Origin: Solirubrobacteraceae bacterium
GTDB taxonomy: Bacteria; Actinomycetota; Thermoleophilia; Solirubrobacterales; Solirubrobacteraceae
Direction of reading: 5' to 3'
Length of the DNA: 61,661 bases
Assembly (NCBI GenBank): GCA_017744415.1
Contig: JAGIBJ010000047.1
Coordinates: 1-61,661, forward strand
A program made the translations under genes and the position numbers. The first letter of the stretch is position 1. Each line of letters begins with the position of its first letter. The notes under the pieces were generated by a model, which saw only the letters and a list, made by a program, of their open reading frames with translations, was not told the DNA's origin and ran no database searches. Below, in pieces: positions 53,048-60,923 of this stretch.

Positions 53048-53183
53048 CCCGCGCAACGCTACCCAAGGCGCGTCGTGGGGCGCGTCGCGGAAGCTGAGCG
53101 TGCGCCGACGATGCGGCGCCGGCAACGCCGCGGCCCGGCCACCCGCGAGGGGCGACCGGGCCGCGGCAGTGGCCGGGGGACGG

Positions 53184-54428
53184 TTAGGGCGTGACCGGCG
53201 CGTCGACGAGGAGCGCGTCGGGCGAGGGTGCGCCGCACGTGGCCGGCGTGCCCGCGGTCTCGTTGTCGAACGAGAGCGTGGCCGCGGCGCTTCCGAGCCC
53301 GAGGACCACGGCGGTGGCGGTGGCGGTCGGCGTGAACGGACCAGCGCTCAGCGTGCCCGTGGCGGGCAGCGGGATCACCAGGCGCTGATCGCGCACGAGG
53401 GTCGTCGGCGGGATCGCGATCCCTGCCGCAGGCACCACGTTGGGTTCGGCCGGCGTGGCGCCTTGCGCCTTCAGCGTGAGCTTGCCGACGTTGCCCTTGA
53501 GCACCTTGAAGCCCTGGTCCAGGAACTTGTTCACGGTGGACGGCGGGATCGTCAGCGCACCCGAGGCCGACACGATCGGCAGCGAGCCGCGACGCGACAC
53601 CGCGAGTGGGATCGTGCCCTGCACGGCGATACCGACGTCGTACGTGCCGCCGCGGAACGAGCACTGGTAGGGCGCGTTCACGATGCCGATCAGCGCGTTG
53701 TACGGCGCCTTCGGGAAGTTCAGCGGCTCACCGGTGTACTTCACGAGCGTCGAGTTCGGGGCGCCCCCGACTGCGATGGACAGCAGCGACGCATCACCCG
53801 TCACTGCCTTGCAGTCCGCGCGCACGTCGAGGCTGAGCCCGAACGTCGTCGACTTCAGCTTCACGTTGGCCGTTGCGCCGAGGAACTTCAGCTGCGTCAC
53901 GCCGCTGTTCGGGGCCTTGTACGGGCCGACCTCGAACGTGCCCGTCTTGGGCAGGCCGACCACGATCGGCTGGCCACCCTTGATGGGGATGTCCTTCACC
54001 GAGAGATCGGTGAGCTTGGAGAGGTTGATCACCGACGGGGTCGAGCCCGTCGCACCGATGTTGAGGTTGTCGACTACGGCGTCGGCCTTGTCGATCGTGA
54101 CGAGGCCGCCGAGCGAGCTGAGCCACGCCGGCAGCGTGAGGGCGCCCGCGCCCTGGCTGAGGTAGAAGGGCTGGCCCGGGGCGAGCTGCACCGGGGCGAT
54201 GCCCTTGATGTCGACGGTGCCCGCGAGGTTGAGCACCTTGAGGTTGAACAGAGCCGGCACCGAGATGTCGCAGGTGATCGGCAGGGTGAAGCGGCCGGTG
54301 TCGGCGCCGATCGACGGCACCTCCGCCGGGGCGATGGCCGAGGCGCTGGGTGCAGCGACTGCCAGCGCCGCGCCGGCACTGAGCAGCAACGTGCTCAGCC
54401 GCCCGCGGCGACGAGACGTGAAACGCAT
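53184..54428 (-). CDS. Secreted protein with two homologous beta-domain repeats
   Basis: The 414-aa protein has an Arg-rich start, a signal peptide (LSTLLLSAGAALAVAAPSASA) and two related ~170-residue repeats. Each repeat runs from a Cys through a LTLP/LTIP segment to the block LPxTGTxxxGP (LPKTGTFEVGP and LPATGTLSAGP), then a Cys-ending strand (DVRADC, GTPATC). The LPxTG-like text is internal and is not followed by a membrane helix, so it is not a sortase signal. It resembles actinobacterial secreted proteins of unknown function. AGGAG lies 7 nt before the ATG. Confidence 0.72.
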   Translation of the reverse strand: MRFTSRRRGRLSTLLLSAGAALAVAAPSASAIAPAEVPSIGADTGRFTLPITCDISVPALFNLKVLNLAGTVDIKGIAPVQLAPGQPFYLSQGAGALTLPAWLSSLGGLVTIDKADAVVDNLNIGATGSTPSVINLSKLTDLSVKDIPIKGGQPIVVGLPKTGTFEVGPYKAPNSGVTQLKFLGATANVKLKSTTFGLSLDVRADCKAVTGDASLLSIAVGGAPNSTLVKYTGEPLNFPKAPYNALIGIVNAPYQCSFRGGTYDVGIAVQGTIPLAVSRRGSLPIVSASGALTIPPSTVNKFLDQGFKVLKGNVGKLTLKAQGATPAEPNVVPAAGIAIPPTTLVRDQRLVIPLPATGTLSAGPFTPTATATAVVLGLGSAAATLSFDNETAGTPATCGAPSPDALLVDAPVTP

Positions 54429-54724
54429 ATGGGACTCCTGGTGGGAGTGGGACTTGGACAGGACCCGGCCCTCGCGGACCGAGCGAGAAGGACGATTACC
54501 ATAGAAACGTTCATCTGGGGTAATCCCAATTCTTGGGTACTGAGGGGGTCCTCAATCGACGCCCGCGCAGGCCCGGAATGACCGTCCAATAGTGCAACGC
54601 GCATGCGTGGTCAACCCCACACTGAGGGGAGCCCGCGTCGTCTTCGGCCGGCTCCTCGTGCCGCCGGCCGCTCCTCGTCTTCGGCCGGCTAGGTGTGCTG
54701 CCGGCCACGCGCCGGCCGGCGCGG
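54429..54724. promoter_or_regulatory. 296-bp region upstream of the secreted protein gene
   Basis: No gene is evident. CCCAA-TTC-TTGGG (54524-54536) and GGGG-TAAT-CCC just before it are short palindromes in an AT-richer stretch, likely the promoter for the secreted protein. Farther on, GTCTTCGGCCGGCT occurs twice within about 55 bp (54640-54690), a local duplication. The Pit operon's last gene ends at 54725. Confidence 0.45.
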
Positions 54725-54988
54725 TCAGCGGTGCAGCATCGTCACGACGCCGAGCACCACCGTGCACAGGCAGCCGGCGACCGCGACGACCCCGACCGTC
54801 GACCAGGCGACGGCGGCGCCGGTCCGGCCCTCGCGGCGCGCACCGGCGCCGGTGACGAGCCCGCGGATCGCGACCGAGAAGAGCAGCGAGAGGCCCACGC
54901 CGGCGAGCAGGCCGTAACCAACCACGGAGAGGAGGTCGCTCCAGAGGTTGGCGTCCTTGCTGGCGGTCACGCCGAGCACGGAGATCAT
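54725..54988 (-). CDS. Small membrane protein of the Pit operon
   Basis: This 87-aa protein is not recognised as a family. It has two hydrophobic helices (about 20-40 and 62-84) separated by a basic loop (GAGARREGRTG). Its ATG overlaps the Pit transporter stop (ATGA), so it is translationally coupled and may be an accessory subunit. The longer open frame upstream is antisense noise. Confidence 0.72.
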   Translation of the reverse strand: MISVLGVTASKDANLWSDLLSVVGYGLLAGVGLSLLFSVAIRGLVTGAGARREGRTGAAVAWSTVGVVAVAGCLCTVVLGVVTMLHR

Positions 54989-56088
54989 GCGGGCTCCGAG
55001 GCGATCGGCGGCGGCGCCTGGCGCGAGCGCGCGAAGAGCCCGATGGCCGCGAGCACGATCACGGTGACGACGATCGGTCCGGCGGTGCCACCACCGGCGG
55101 CCGACGAGATGCCGTAGGCGACAGCACCGGTGAGGCCGGCAGCTGGGAGCGTGAGCACCCAGGCGACGGCCATGTTGCCGGCGACGCCCCACTTCACGGC
55201 CGAGAGCCGCTTGGCCGCCCCGGCGCCGACCACGCCTCCGGAGATCACGTGCGTCGTCGAGAGCGGAAAGCCGACGTGCGTCGCCGCGAGGATCACGGCC
55301 GCGCCGGAGCCCTGCGCGGTGAAGCCCTGGGCCGCATCCATCTTGATGATCTTGCTGCCCATCGTGCGGATGATCCGCCAGCCACCCGAGTAGGTGCCGA
55401 GGGCGATCGCGAGCGCGGAGGAGACGACGACCCAGGTCGGCACCTCGGGATCGACGGCCGGAAGGCTGCCGTGCGCCACGAGCGCGAGGGTGATGACGCC
55501 CATCGTCTTCTGGGCATCGTTCGTGCCGTGGGCGAGCGCGAGGAGCGAGCCCGAGGCCACTTGCCCGAGCCTGAAGCCGCGCGTGACGGGGCCGGGCCGC
55601 AGCCGGCCGACGAACCGGTAGGCGCAGAGGATCGCGAGCCCCGCGACGCAGAACGCGAGCACGGGTGCGACGACCGCGGGCAGCACGACCTTGCCCAGGA
55701 GACCCTCACCGTCGATCGCCGAGGGGCCGACGGCGGCGAGCATCGCGCCGACGACACCGCCGATCAGCGCGTGCGACGAGCTCGATGGCAGCCCGAACCA
55801 CCACGTGAGGAGGTTCCACAGGATCGCGCCGACGAGGCCCGCGAACACGATCTGGAGCGTGATCGCTCCCGCGTCGACGAGTCCGCTCGCGATCGTCGCG
55901 GCCACCTTCAGCGAGAGGAAGGCACCGATGAAGTTGAGCAGCGCGGCGAGGGCGATCGCGAGGCGCGGCGGCAGCGCGCGCGTCGAGATCGACGTGGCCA
56001 CGACGTTGGCGGTGTCGTGGAAGCCGTTGGTGAAGTCGAAGAGGAGCGCCGCGGCGACGACGATCCCGAGCAGCAGATCGGAGGGCAT
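54985..56088 (-). CDS. pit: PiT-family inorganic phosphate transporter
   Basis: The 367-aa membrane protein has the two PiT signature repeats: LLFDFTNGFHDTANVVAT near the start and ALAHGTNDAQKTMGVI in the second half. GLPSSSSHALIGG and GFPLSTTHVISGG are the paired motifs. It would import metal-phosphate with protons. It follows the DUF47 gene by 4 bp, the usual Pit-regulator order. The start is an ATG. Confidence 0.95.
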   Translation of the reverse strand: MPSDLLLGIVVAAALLFDFTNGFHDTANVVATSISTRALPPRLAIALAALLNFIGAFLSLKVAATIASGLVDAGAITLQIVFAGLVGAILWNLLTWWFGLPSSSSHALIGGVVGAMLAAVGPSAIDGEGLLGKVVLPAVVAPVLAFCVAGLAILCAYRFVGRLRPGPVTRGFRLGQVASGSLLALAHGTNDAQKTMGVITLALVAHGSLPAVDPEVPTWVVVSSALAIALGTYSGGWRIIRTMGSKIIKMDAAQGFTAQGSGAAVILAATHVGFPLSTTHVISGGVVGAGAAKRLSAVKWGVAGNMAVAWVLTLPAAGLTGAVAYGISSAAGGGTAGPIVVTVIVLAAIGLFARSRQAPPPIASEPA

Positions 56089-56092
56089 CCCG

Positions 56093-56743
56093 TCAGCGGT
56101 TCTTGATGATGATGCCCTCGAGGATGTTGGCCACTCGCTCGGTCGAGTCGACGGCCTGCTCGAGGCGCTCGAAGATGTCCTTCCAGCGGATCACGATCAT
56201 CGGGTCGATGCCGCCGTCGAACAGGCCGGCGATCGCCTGGCGCGAGAGGCGGTCCGCGTCGTTCTCGAGGCGGTTCACCTCGACGGTGTAGTGCCGCACG
56301 TCGCCGAAGGTGCGCAGGCGCGGCATCGCCTTGGAGAGCGCGATGGTGGCTTCGTGGAGGATCGCGCAGAGGGCGATCGCCTCCTCCATCGGTGCTTCGA
56401 CCTTGTAGAGCAGGATCAGGTCGGCCGCTTCGTCGATGTAGTCGACGACGTCGTCGAGGGCCGATGCGAGCTCGAGGATGTCCTCACGCTCGAGCGGGGT
56501 GACGAACGTGGCGCCGACATGCTGGATCAGGTCGTGCGTGATTCGGTCGGCCTCGCTCTCGACCCGGCCGATCTCCTTCGCGAGCTGCGGCGCATCCGGG
56601 ATGCCGTCGATGAATCGCTGGAGCAATTCCGCAGCGGTGACGGCGGTGCGCGCGTGCTCTTCGAACAGGTCGAAGTAGCGCGTGTCGCGCCCGGTGAAGA
56701 CCTCGGTCAGGCGAGCCATGGCGGCATCGTACGTCTTCACCAC
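56093..56743 (-). CDS. DUF47 (PhoU-like) accessory protein of the Pit transporter
   Basis: The 216-aa helical protein fits the DUF47/PhoU-like family (RDTRYFDLFEEHARTAVTAAELL, ESEADRITHDLIQHVGATFVTP, REDILELASALDDVVDYIDEAADL). Family members accompany Pit transporters and tune phosphate uptake. The start is a GTG (56743) or the ATG eight codons later; AGGAGG lies upstream but at a long distance. It heads the DUF47-pit-small membrane protein operon. Confidence 0.9.
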   Translation of the reverse strand: MVKTYDAAMARLTEVFTGRDTRYFDLFEEHARTAVTAAELLQRFIDGIPDAPQLAKEIGRVESEADRITHDLIQHVGATFVTPLEREDILELASALDDVVDYIDEAADLILLYKVEAPMEEAIALCAILHEATIALSKAMPRLRTFGDVRHYTVEVNRLENDADRLSRQAIAGLFDGGIDPMIVIRWKDIFERLEQAVDSTERVANILEGIIIKNR

Positions 56744-56798
56744 TCGGTAACACCTCCTGGCTCAGGCGCGATCGGTTGCCAGGGCTAGGATCGCGGGC

Positions 56799-57332
56799 AT
56801 GTCCTCGCCCGTCCGCGTGTTCATCGCCACCTCGCTCGACGGCTTCATCGCCGGCCCGGACGACGACCTCAGCTGGCTGCCACAACCCACGCCTGAGCAG
56901 GACTATGGCTTCGGCGAGCACATGGCGTCGACCGTGGCGATCCTCATGGGCCGGCGCTCGTACGACATGGTCGCCGCGATGGACGAGTGGTTCTATGGCG
57001 ACACCCCTGTGTTCGTCGCGACGAGCCGCCCCATCGACGACCCCGTCGCGCCCACGGTGCGTGCCGTGCAGGGCGCCTCGGCCGCCGACCTGCTCTCCGA
57101 GGTGCAGGCCCAGGCGGGCGAGGGTGGCATCTACGTGGACGGCGGCGCGCTGATCCGTAGCCTGCTCGACGAGGGCCTCATCGACGAGCTCGTCGTCACC
57201 GTCATCCCGGTGATCCTCGGTCACGGCCTGCCGCTCTTCGCCGGCGCGCGCTTCCGCCGCGAGCTCGAGCTCACGAGCAGTGAGGCCTTTGACGACGGCC
57301 TCGTGCAGCTGCGTTACCGCGTCGAGGTTTGA
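56799..57332 (+). CDS. RibD C-terminal / dihydrofolate-reductase-like reductase
   Basis: The 177-aa protein opens VRVFIATSLDGFIAGPDDDLSWL, the family start. It has MGRRSYDMVAAM (NADPH-binding helix), GIYVDGGALIRSLLDEGLIDEL and the late strand VTVIPVILGHGLPLF. These enzymes reduce pteridine- or deazaflavin-like compounds; the substrate here is unknown. It is divergent from the DUF47 gene and is followed by a row of strong hairpins. Confidence 0.9.
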   Translation: MSSPVRVFIATSLDGFIAGPDDDLSWLPQPTPEQDYGFGEHMASTVAILMGRRSYDMVAAMDEWFYGDTPVFVATSRPIDDPVAPTVRAVQGASAADLLSEVQAQAGEGGIYVDGGALIRSLLDEGLIDELVVTVIPVILGHGLPLFAGARFRRELELTSSEAFDDGLVQLRYRVEV

Positions 57333-57371
57333 GCCGGATCCACGAGATCAGCGCACGACGCGGCTCCCGCC

Positions 57372-57506
57372 GCCTCCGAAGAGGCGACGGGCGCGGGCGC
57401 TCCGCTGCACCTGGAGCGCCCGCGCGCGTCGTTGCGAGGGTGTGAGCACCGCCGGGAGCCACCCGGCTGAGCTACGGCACCCTGCCCGCCGGCCGAGAAC
57501 GGCCGG
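57372..57506. ncRNA. Candidate structured RNA: four consecutive hairpins
   Basis: Four stems follow each other within 135 bp: CGCCTC-CGAA-GAGGCG (57371-57386); a 17-bp stem with one G-G mismatch and a 9-nt loop (57386-57430); AGGGTG/CACCCT enclosing GCCGGG-AGCCA-CCCGGC (57437-57483); and CCGGCCG-AGAA-CGGCCGG (57489-57506). The first two could terminate the reductase gene. The tight row could also be one folded RNA. The third stem contains a tRNA box-A-like run on the minus strand. Confidence 0.45.
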
Positions 57507-57985
57507 GCGTGGCTTGGTTCAGGTCGTGCGGTGGGAGGTGCCCGGCACGACCCGGAAGCGTCGGTGTCGGCCACTCGTCTGCTGGCCGCAGCGCCGGGAG
57601 CGGCGCGCGTGGAGCTGCTCGCAACGCCACCGGCCACGGCCGAGCGGCTGCGACGGGAGACGACGGGCACGAGCGTGGGCTGCGCGCTGGCGGGACATGG
57701 ACATGGCGGACTGGGGCTGGACGTGGCTCGGTGCGGCGGAGCGGTGATCCCGGACGGCTTGGACGGGCCGTGTTCCCGGGCCGCCGAGGCGGCTGCTGCC
57801 ACTACGTGTGACGGCGCGCACGTTACGCGCCGTCGCGACCGCTGTCAATCGCTCTTGCACACAGGCTCGTCGCCGAAACGTCCGCAGTGGCGGCGATGCA
57901 CCGGGGCGTGGACCGAGTGGAAGCCCGGGACGTCGGCGCTGAGCAGGCAAATTGCGCCACCTGCGCCGCGTGGGCTGGCGGGCGA
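57507..57985. other. 479-bp gene-free stretch
   Basis: Open frames exist on both strands but none has a ribosome-binding site, family similarity or the strong G/C third-position bias of the real genes here. One palindrome, GACGGCGCG-CACGTTA-CGCGCCGTC (57810-57834), could act as terminator or operator. The region ends at the stop codon of the convergent HxlR-type gene. Confidence 0.45.
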
Positions 57986-58474
57986 CTACTCGGCGGCGGT
58001 GAGTGGCACGGGTGCCGACTTGGCGCCGGGGCCGGGCGGGGCGGTGATCTGTCGGGGCGAATCGATGTCGGCGCCGCACGCCTCGCAGCGCATGTGGCGG
58101 GCGTCGACGTGGCCGCCGCAGTCGCGGTGCAGGAAGACGCGCGGAGGGCCTGCTGGATTGGGGGCATGCCGATCGCCCCAGTCGGCGAGGGTGAGGATCA
58201 CCGGGAGGAGATCGCGTCCGCGATCGGTGAGGCGGTACTCGTAGCGCGCGGGGCGCTCGGAGTAGGCGACCTTCGTGAGCACACCGAGCTCGACGAGCCG
58301 CGTGAGACGCGCCGCGAGCACGTTGCGCGAGAGCCCCAGCGACCGCTGGAAGTCGTCAAACCGCCGCACGCCGAGGAACGCATCGCGAATCACGAGCAGC
58401 GACCACCGCTCGCCCACCACTTCAAGGGTGCGGGCGATCGAGCAGTTCTGGCCGTCGTAGTCGCTGCCAAGCAT
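57986..58474 (-). CDS. HxlR family winged-helix regulator with Cys-containing C-terminus
   Basis: The 162-aa protein has the HxlR pattern: CSIARTLEVVGERWSLLVIRDAFLGVRRFDDFQ, RLTRLVELGVLTKVAYSERPARYEYRLT, ending LADWGD. After the domain comes CGGHVDARHMRCEACGADI, a Cys-rich tail that could hold zinc. HxlR proteins often respond to aldehydes, drugs or redox. It is divergent from the MFS gene with 61 bp between, so it is the likely regulator. Confidence 0.88.
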   Translation of the reverse strand: MLGSDYDGQNCSIARTLEVVGERWSLLVIRDAFLGVRRFDDFQRSLGLSRNVLAARLTRLVELGVLTKVAYSERPARYEYRLTDRGRDLLPVILTLADWGDRHAPNPAGPPRVFLHRDCGGHVDARHMRCEACGADIDSPRQITAPPGPGAKSAPVPLTAAE

Positions 58475-58535
58475 CGGGCCCCGATCGTACCACTGAGTTG
58501 CATCATCGAACGCACCTCTGGTAGTAGTTCGTCCT
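58475..58535 (+). promoter_or_regulatory. Divergent promoter of the HxlR and MFS genes
   Basis: TTGCAT (58498-58503) and TAGTAG (58522-58527), 18 bp apart, could be -35 and -10 elements. Then the ATG at 58536 lies about where transcription would begin, and there is no ribosome-binding sequence, so a leaderless message is possible. An imperfect inverted repeat TACCACTGAG/CTCTGGTA spans the promoter and may be the HxlR site. Confidence 0.4.
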
Positions 58536-60059
58536 ATGAACGAACCCACTCGCTCGAACGAGGCCCCGATCGCCGCCGGCGTTGCGTCGCCCGGCGCGAC
58601 CGATCCGCGCCGCCGAGCGAAGGTCGCCGCGCTCGTCTCGACGGGCGTGTTCATGGCGAGCCTCGATCTCTTCATCGTCAACGTCGCCTTCCCCGACATC
58701 GCTGCCAGCTTCAGCGGCAGCTCGCTCGGCGGGCTCTCGTGGGTGCTCAACGCGTACGCGATCGTGTTCGCTGCGGCGCTCGTGCCGGCCGGGCGTTGGT
58801 TCGATCGGGTGGGCCGCCGCCGCGGATTCCTCGGGGGCGTCGCGCTGTTCGGCGTGGCCTCGGCGGTCTGCGCGGCCGCGCCGTCGCTCGAGGTACTCGT
58901 CGCCGCCCGCGTGCTCCAGGCGGTCGGCGCCGCCATGTTGCTGCCCACGTCGCTCGGCCTGCTGCTCCCGGAGTACGCGCCCGAGCAGCGCGCCGGTGCG
59001 GTAGCGCTGTGGTCGGCGGTCGGGGGCGTCGCCGCAGCGGCGGGCCCGCCGATCGGCGGGCTGCTCGTCGAGCTCAGCTGGCGGTGGGTGTTCCTCGTGA
59101 ACGTGCCGATCGCCCTCGCCGCCGTGCTCATCGGTCGGTCGCTGCTCGTGGAACGGCGCGATCCGCACCCCGGCCCGACGCCAGATCTGCTCGGCGCGGG
59201 CGTGCTGGCGGGCGCCGTCGCCCTGCTCACCTGGGGCATCGTCGAGGCGCCCGACCACGGCTGGCTCGGCGCCCGCACGCTCGTCGGAGCGGCCGCAGCA
59301 CTCGTGCTCGCCGCTGCGTTCATCGCACGCTCGCGCCACCACGCTGCGCCCGTCGTCCCGCCGGAGATCATCCGTCGCCGCGCGTTCGCGTTCTCCACCT
59401 CGGCGAGCCTGCTGTTCTACGTCGCCTTCTCGGCGATGCTGCTCAACGGCGTGCTCGTGCTCTCCGGCGTCTGGGGCTACTCGACGCTCGAGACCGGCTT
59501 CGGCCTCGTGCCGGGCCCGGCGATGGCGGCGCTGGTCGCCTCACGCGGCGGCGGGCTCGGCGCGCGCTTCGGCCAGCGCAACGTCGCCGCGCTCGGTGCC
59601 CTCGTGTTCGCGATCGGCGGCTTCATCCCGTTCACGCAGCTCACCGACGATCCGGCCTACGTGACCGCCTTCTTGCCCGGCATGCTGGTCGGCGGGTTCG
59701 GTGTCGGCCTCGTGCTGCCGTCGATGGCGGGAGCCGCGTTCGGCGGCCTGCCCCCGGCGCTGATGTCGACGGGCATCGCGGTGTTCAGCGTCGCCCGGCA
59801 GGTGGGCTCGGCGCTCGGCGTTGCGCTCCTCGTCGCCGTGCTCGGCGATCTGGCGGGCGGCGGCGCTGAGGCCGCGAAACACGGCTACCTTCTCCAAGTG
59901 GGCGTCGCCCTCGCCGCGGGACTCGTCGCGCTCGGGATCCGTACCGAGCCCGTCGCAGCATCGGCCATCAGCCCGGCCGACGCCGAGCTCGAACGCGAGC
60001 TCGAAGCCGAAGAGTTCGCGCCGGTGCCGGTCGCCCTGCCTGCGGAACTCCGCGCATGA
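58536..60059 (+). CDS. MFS exporter, DHA2-like family
   Basis: The 507-aa membrane protein has 12-14 helices. Helix 1 is ASLDLFIVNVAFPDIAASF, loop 2 has the RFDRVGRRRGF-type motif (GRWFDRVGRRRGFLGG), and motif C is GPPIGGLLVELSW. It probably exports a drug or small molecule. It is divergent from the HxlR gene and coupled by ATGA to a thioesterase, suggesting an acylated or thioester-derived substrate. That functional link is inference. Confidence 0.87.
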   Translation: MNEPTRSNEAPIAAGVASPGATDPRRRAKVAALVSTGVFMASLDLFIVNVAFPDIAASFSGSSLGGLSWVLNAYAIVFAAALVPAGRWFDRVGRRRGFLGGVALFGVASAVCAAAPSLEVLVAARVLQAVGAAMLLPTSLGLLLPEYAPEQRAGAVALWSAVGGVAAAAGPPIGGLLVELSWRWVFLVNVPIALAAVLIGRSLLVERRDPHPGPTPDLLGAGVLAGAVALLTWGIVEAPDHGWLGARTLVGAAAALVLAAAFIARSRHHAAPVVPPEIIRRRAFAFSTSASLLFYVAFSAMLLNGVLVLSGVWGYSTLETGFGLVPGPAMAALVASRGGGLGARFGQRNVAALGALVFAIGGFIPFTQLTDDPAYVTAFLPGMLVGGFGVGLVLPSMAGAAFGGLPPALMSTGIAVFSVARQVGSALGVALLVAVLGDLAGGGAEAAKHGYLLQVGVALAAGLVALGIRTEPVAASAISPADAELERELEAEEFAPVPVALPAELRA

Positions 60060-60862
60060 CCGCGCACGCGCCCACGTTCGACGAGCTCACCCGCACGGCC
60101 CCCGGCGAGCATGGTGCCGCCGGCACGCTCCCCGTCGATGCGCACTGGGCCGGCTTCGGTGGCGCGCACGGCGGGCTGATGGTCGCGGCGCTCGGCCGGG
60201 CGATGGAGCAGGCCGCCGGGCGCCCGCTGCGATCGATCCATGCCGATCTCCTCAGCGGCGTGCGCGCGGGCGAGCTCGAGCTCAGCGCCGGCGTCGATCG
60301 CGCGGGCCGCACGGTGAGCTACGCCTCCGCTGCCGGACGGCAGGAGGGGGCGCTGCGCCTGCGGGCCACCGGCGTGCTCGGCGACGGTGCCGGTCCATTC
60401 GCTGCGCAGCTGGGATTCACCGATCACGCGCTCGAGATGCCGCCAGTGCCGGCTCCCGGCGACTGCCCCGAGTGGAAGGCCGGCGATGGCCCGGCGCTGA
60501 AGACGGTGCGGTTCCGCCCGGCCTCCGGCAACCTCCCGCTCAGCGGCGGGCTGCCCGAGTTCCACGTGTGGCTGGCCCTCGCCGACGACGATGCGCCGCT
60601 CGACCCGTGGCGCCTGCTCACGCTCTGCGATGCCCCGGCGCCGGGGCTTTACGGGCTCGTCCGCGACCCCTTCGCCATCCCGACGGTCGAACTCACCGCA
60701 CAGCTCCTGCCGGCCGCCCGCGAGCCGACGGGGCGCTGGACGCTGGCCCGCATGCGCACCGTCTCGTCGGCCGATGGCTGGAGCGTCGACGACTGCGAGC
60801 TCTGGGACGAGACAGGCCGCCCGCTGCTCGTCAGCCGCCAGACGCGCCGCATCCCGGCGTAA
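60056..60862 (+). CDS. TesB-like thioesterase family protein
   Basis: The 268-aa protein fits the acyl-CoA thioesterase (TesB/4HBT3-like double hot-dog) family: AHWAGFGGAHGGLMVAALGRAM, SIHADLLSGVRAGELELSA and the second half HVWLALADDDAPLDPWRLLTLCD. It would cleave acyl-CoA. The ATG overlaps the MFS stop (ATGA), so the two are co-translated. The HxlR protein may control both. Confidence 0.85.
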   Translation: MTAHAPTFDELTRTAPGEHGAAGTLPVDAHWAGFGGAHGGLMVAALGRAMEQAAGRPLRSIHADLLSGVRAGELELSAGVDRAGRTVSYASAAGRQEGALRLRATGVLGDGAGPFAAQLGFTDHALEMPPVPAPGDCPEWKAGDGPALKTVRFRPASGNLPLSGGLPEFHVWLALADDDAPLDPWRLLTLCDAPAPGLYGLVRDPFAIPTVELTAQLLPAAREPTGRWTLARMRTVSSADGWSVDDCELWDETGRPLLVSRQTRRIPA

Positions 60863-60923
60863 CAGACGGATCCAAACGACCAGTCGCGCTCAGGACACGA
60901 GCTGAGGAGCCGATGTTACGGGT

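Noticed and set aside
53184..54428. Sortase LPxTG anchor in the secreted protein
   Set aside because: The motifs are internal, twice repeated, and not followed by a membrane helix and basic tail.
57437..57483. tRNA-like element on the minus strand (box A-like TAGCTCAGCCGGG, with AGGGTG/CACCCT ends)
   Set aside because: Only 47 nt long, with no anticodon arm and no GTTCRA T-loop. It folds better as two nested hairpins.
57531..58244. Possible 237-aa gene in the gap after the reductase
   Set aside because: Third-position GC is lower than in real genes here, with no ribosome-binding site and overlap with the HxlR gene.
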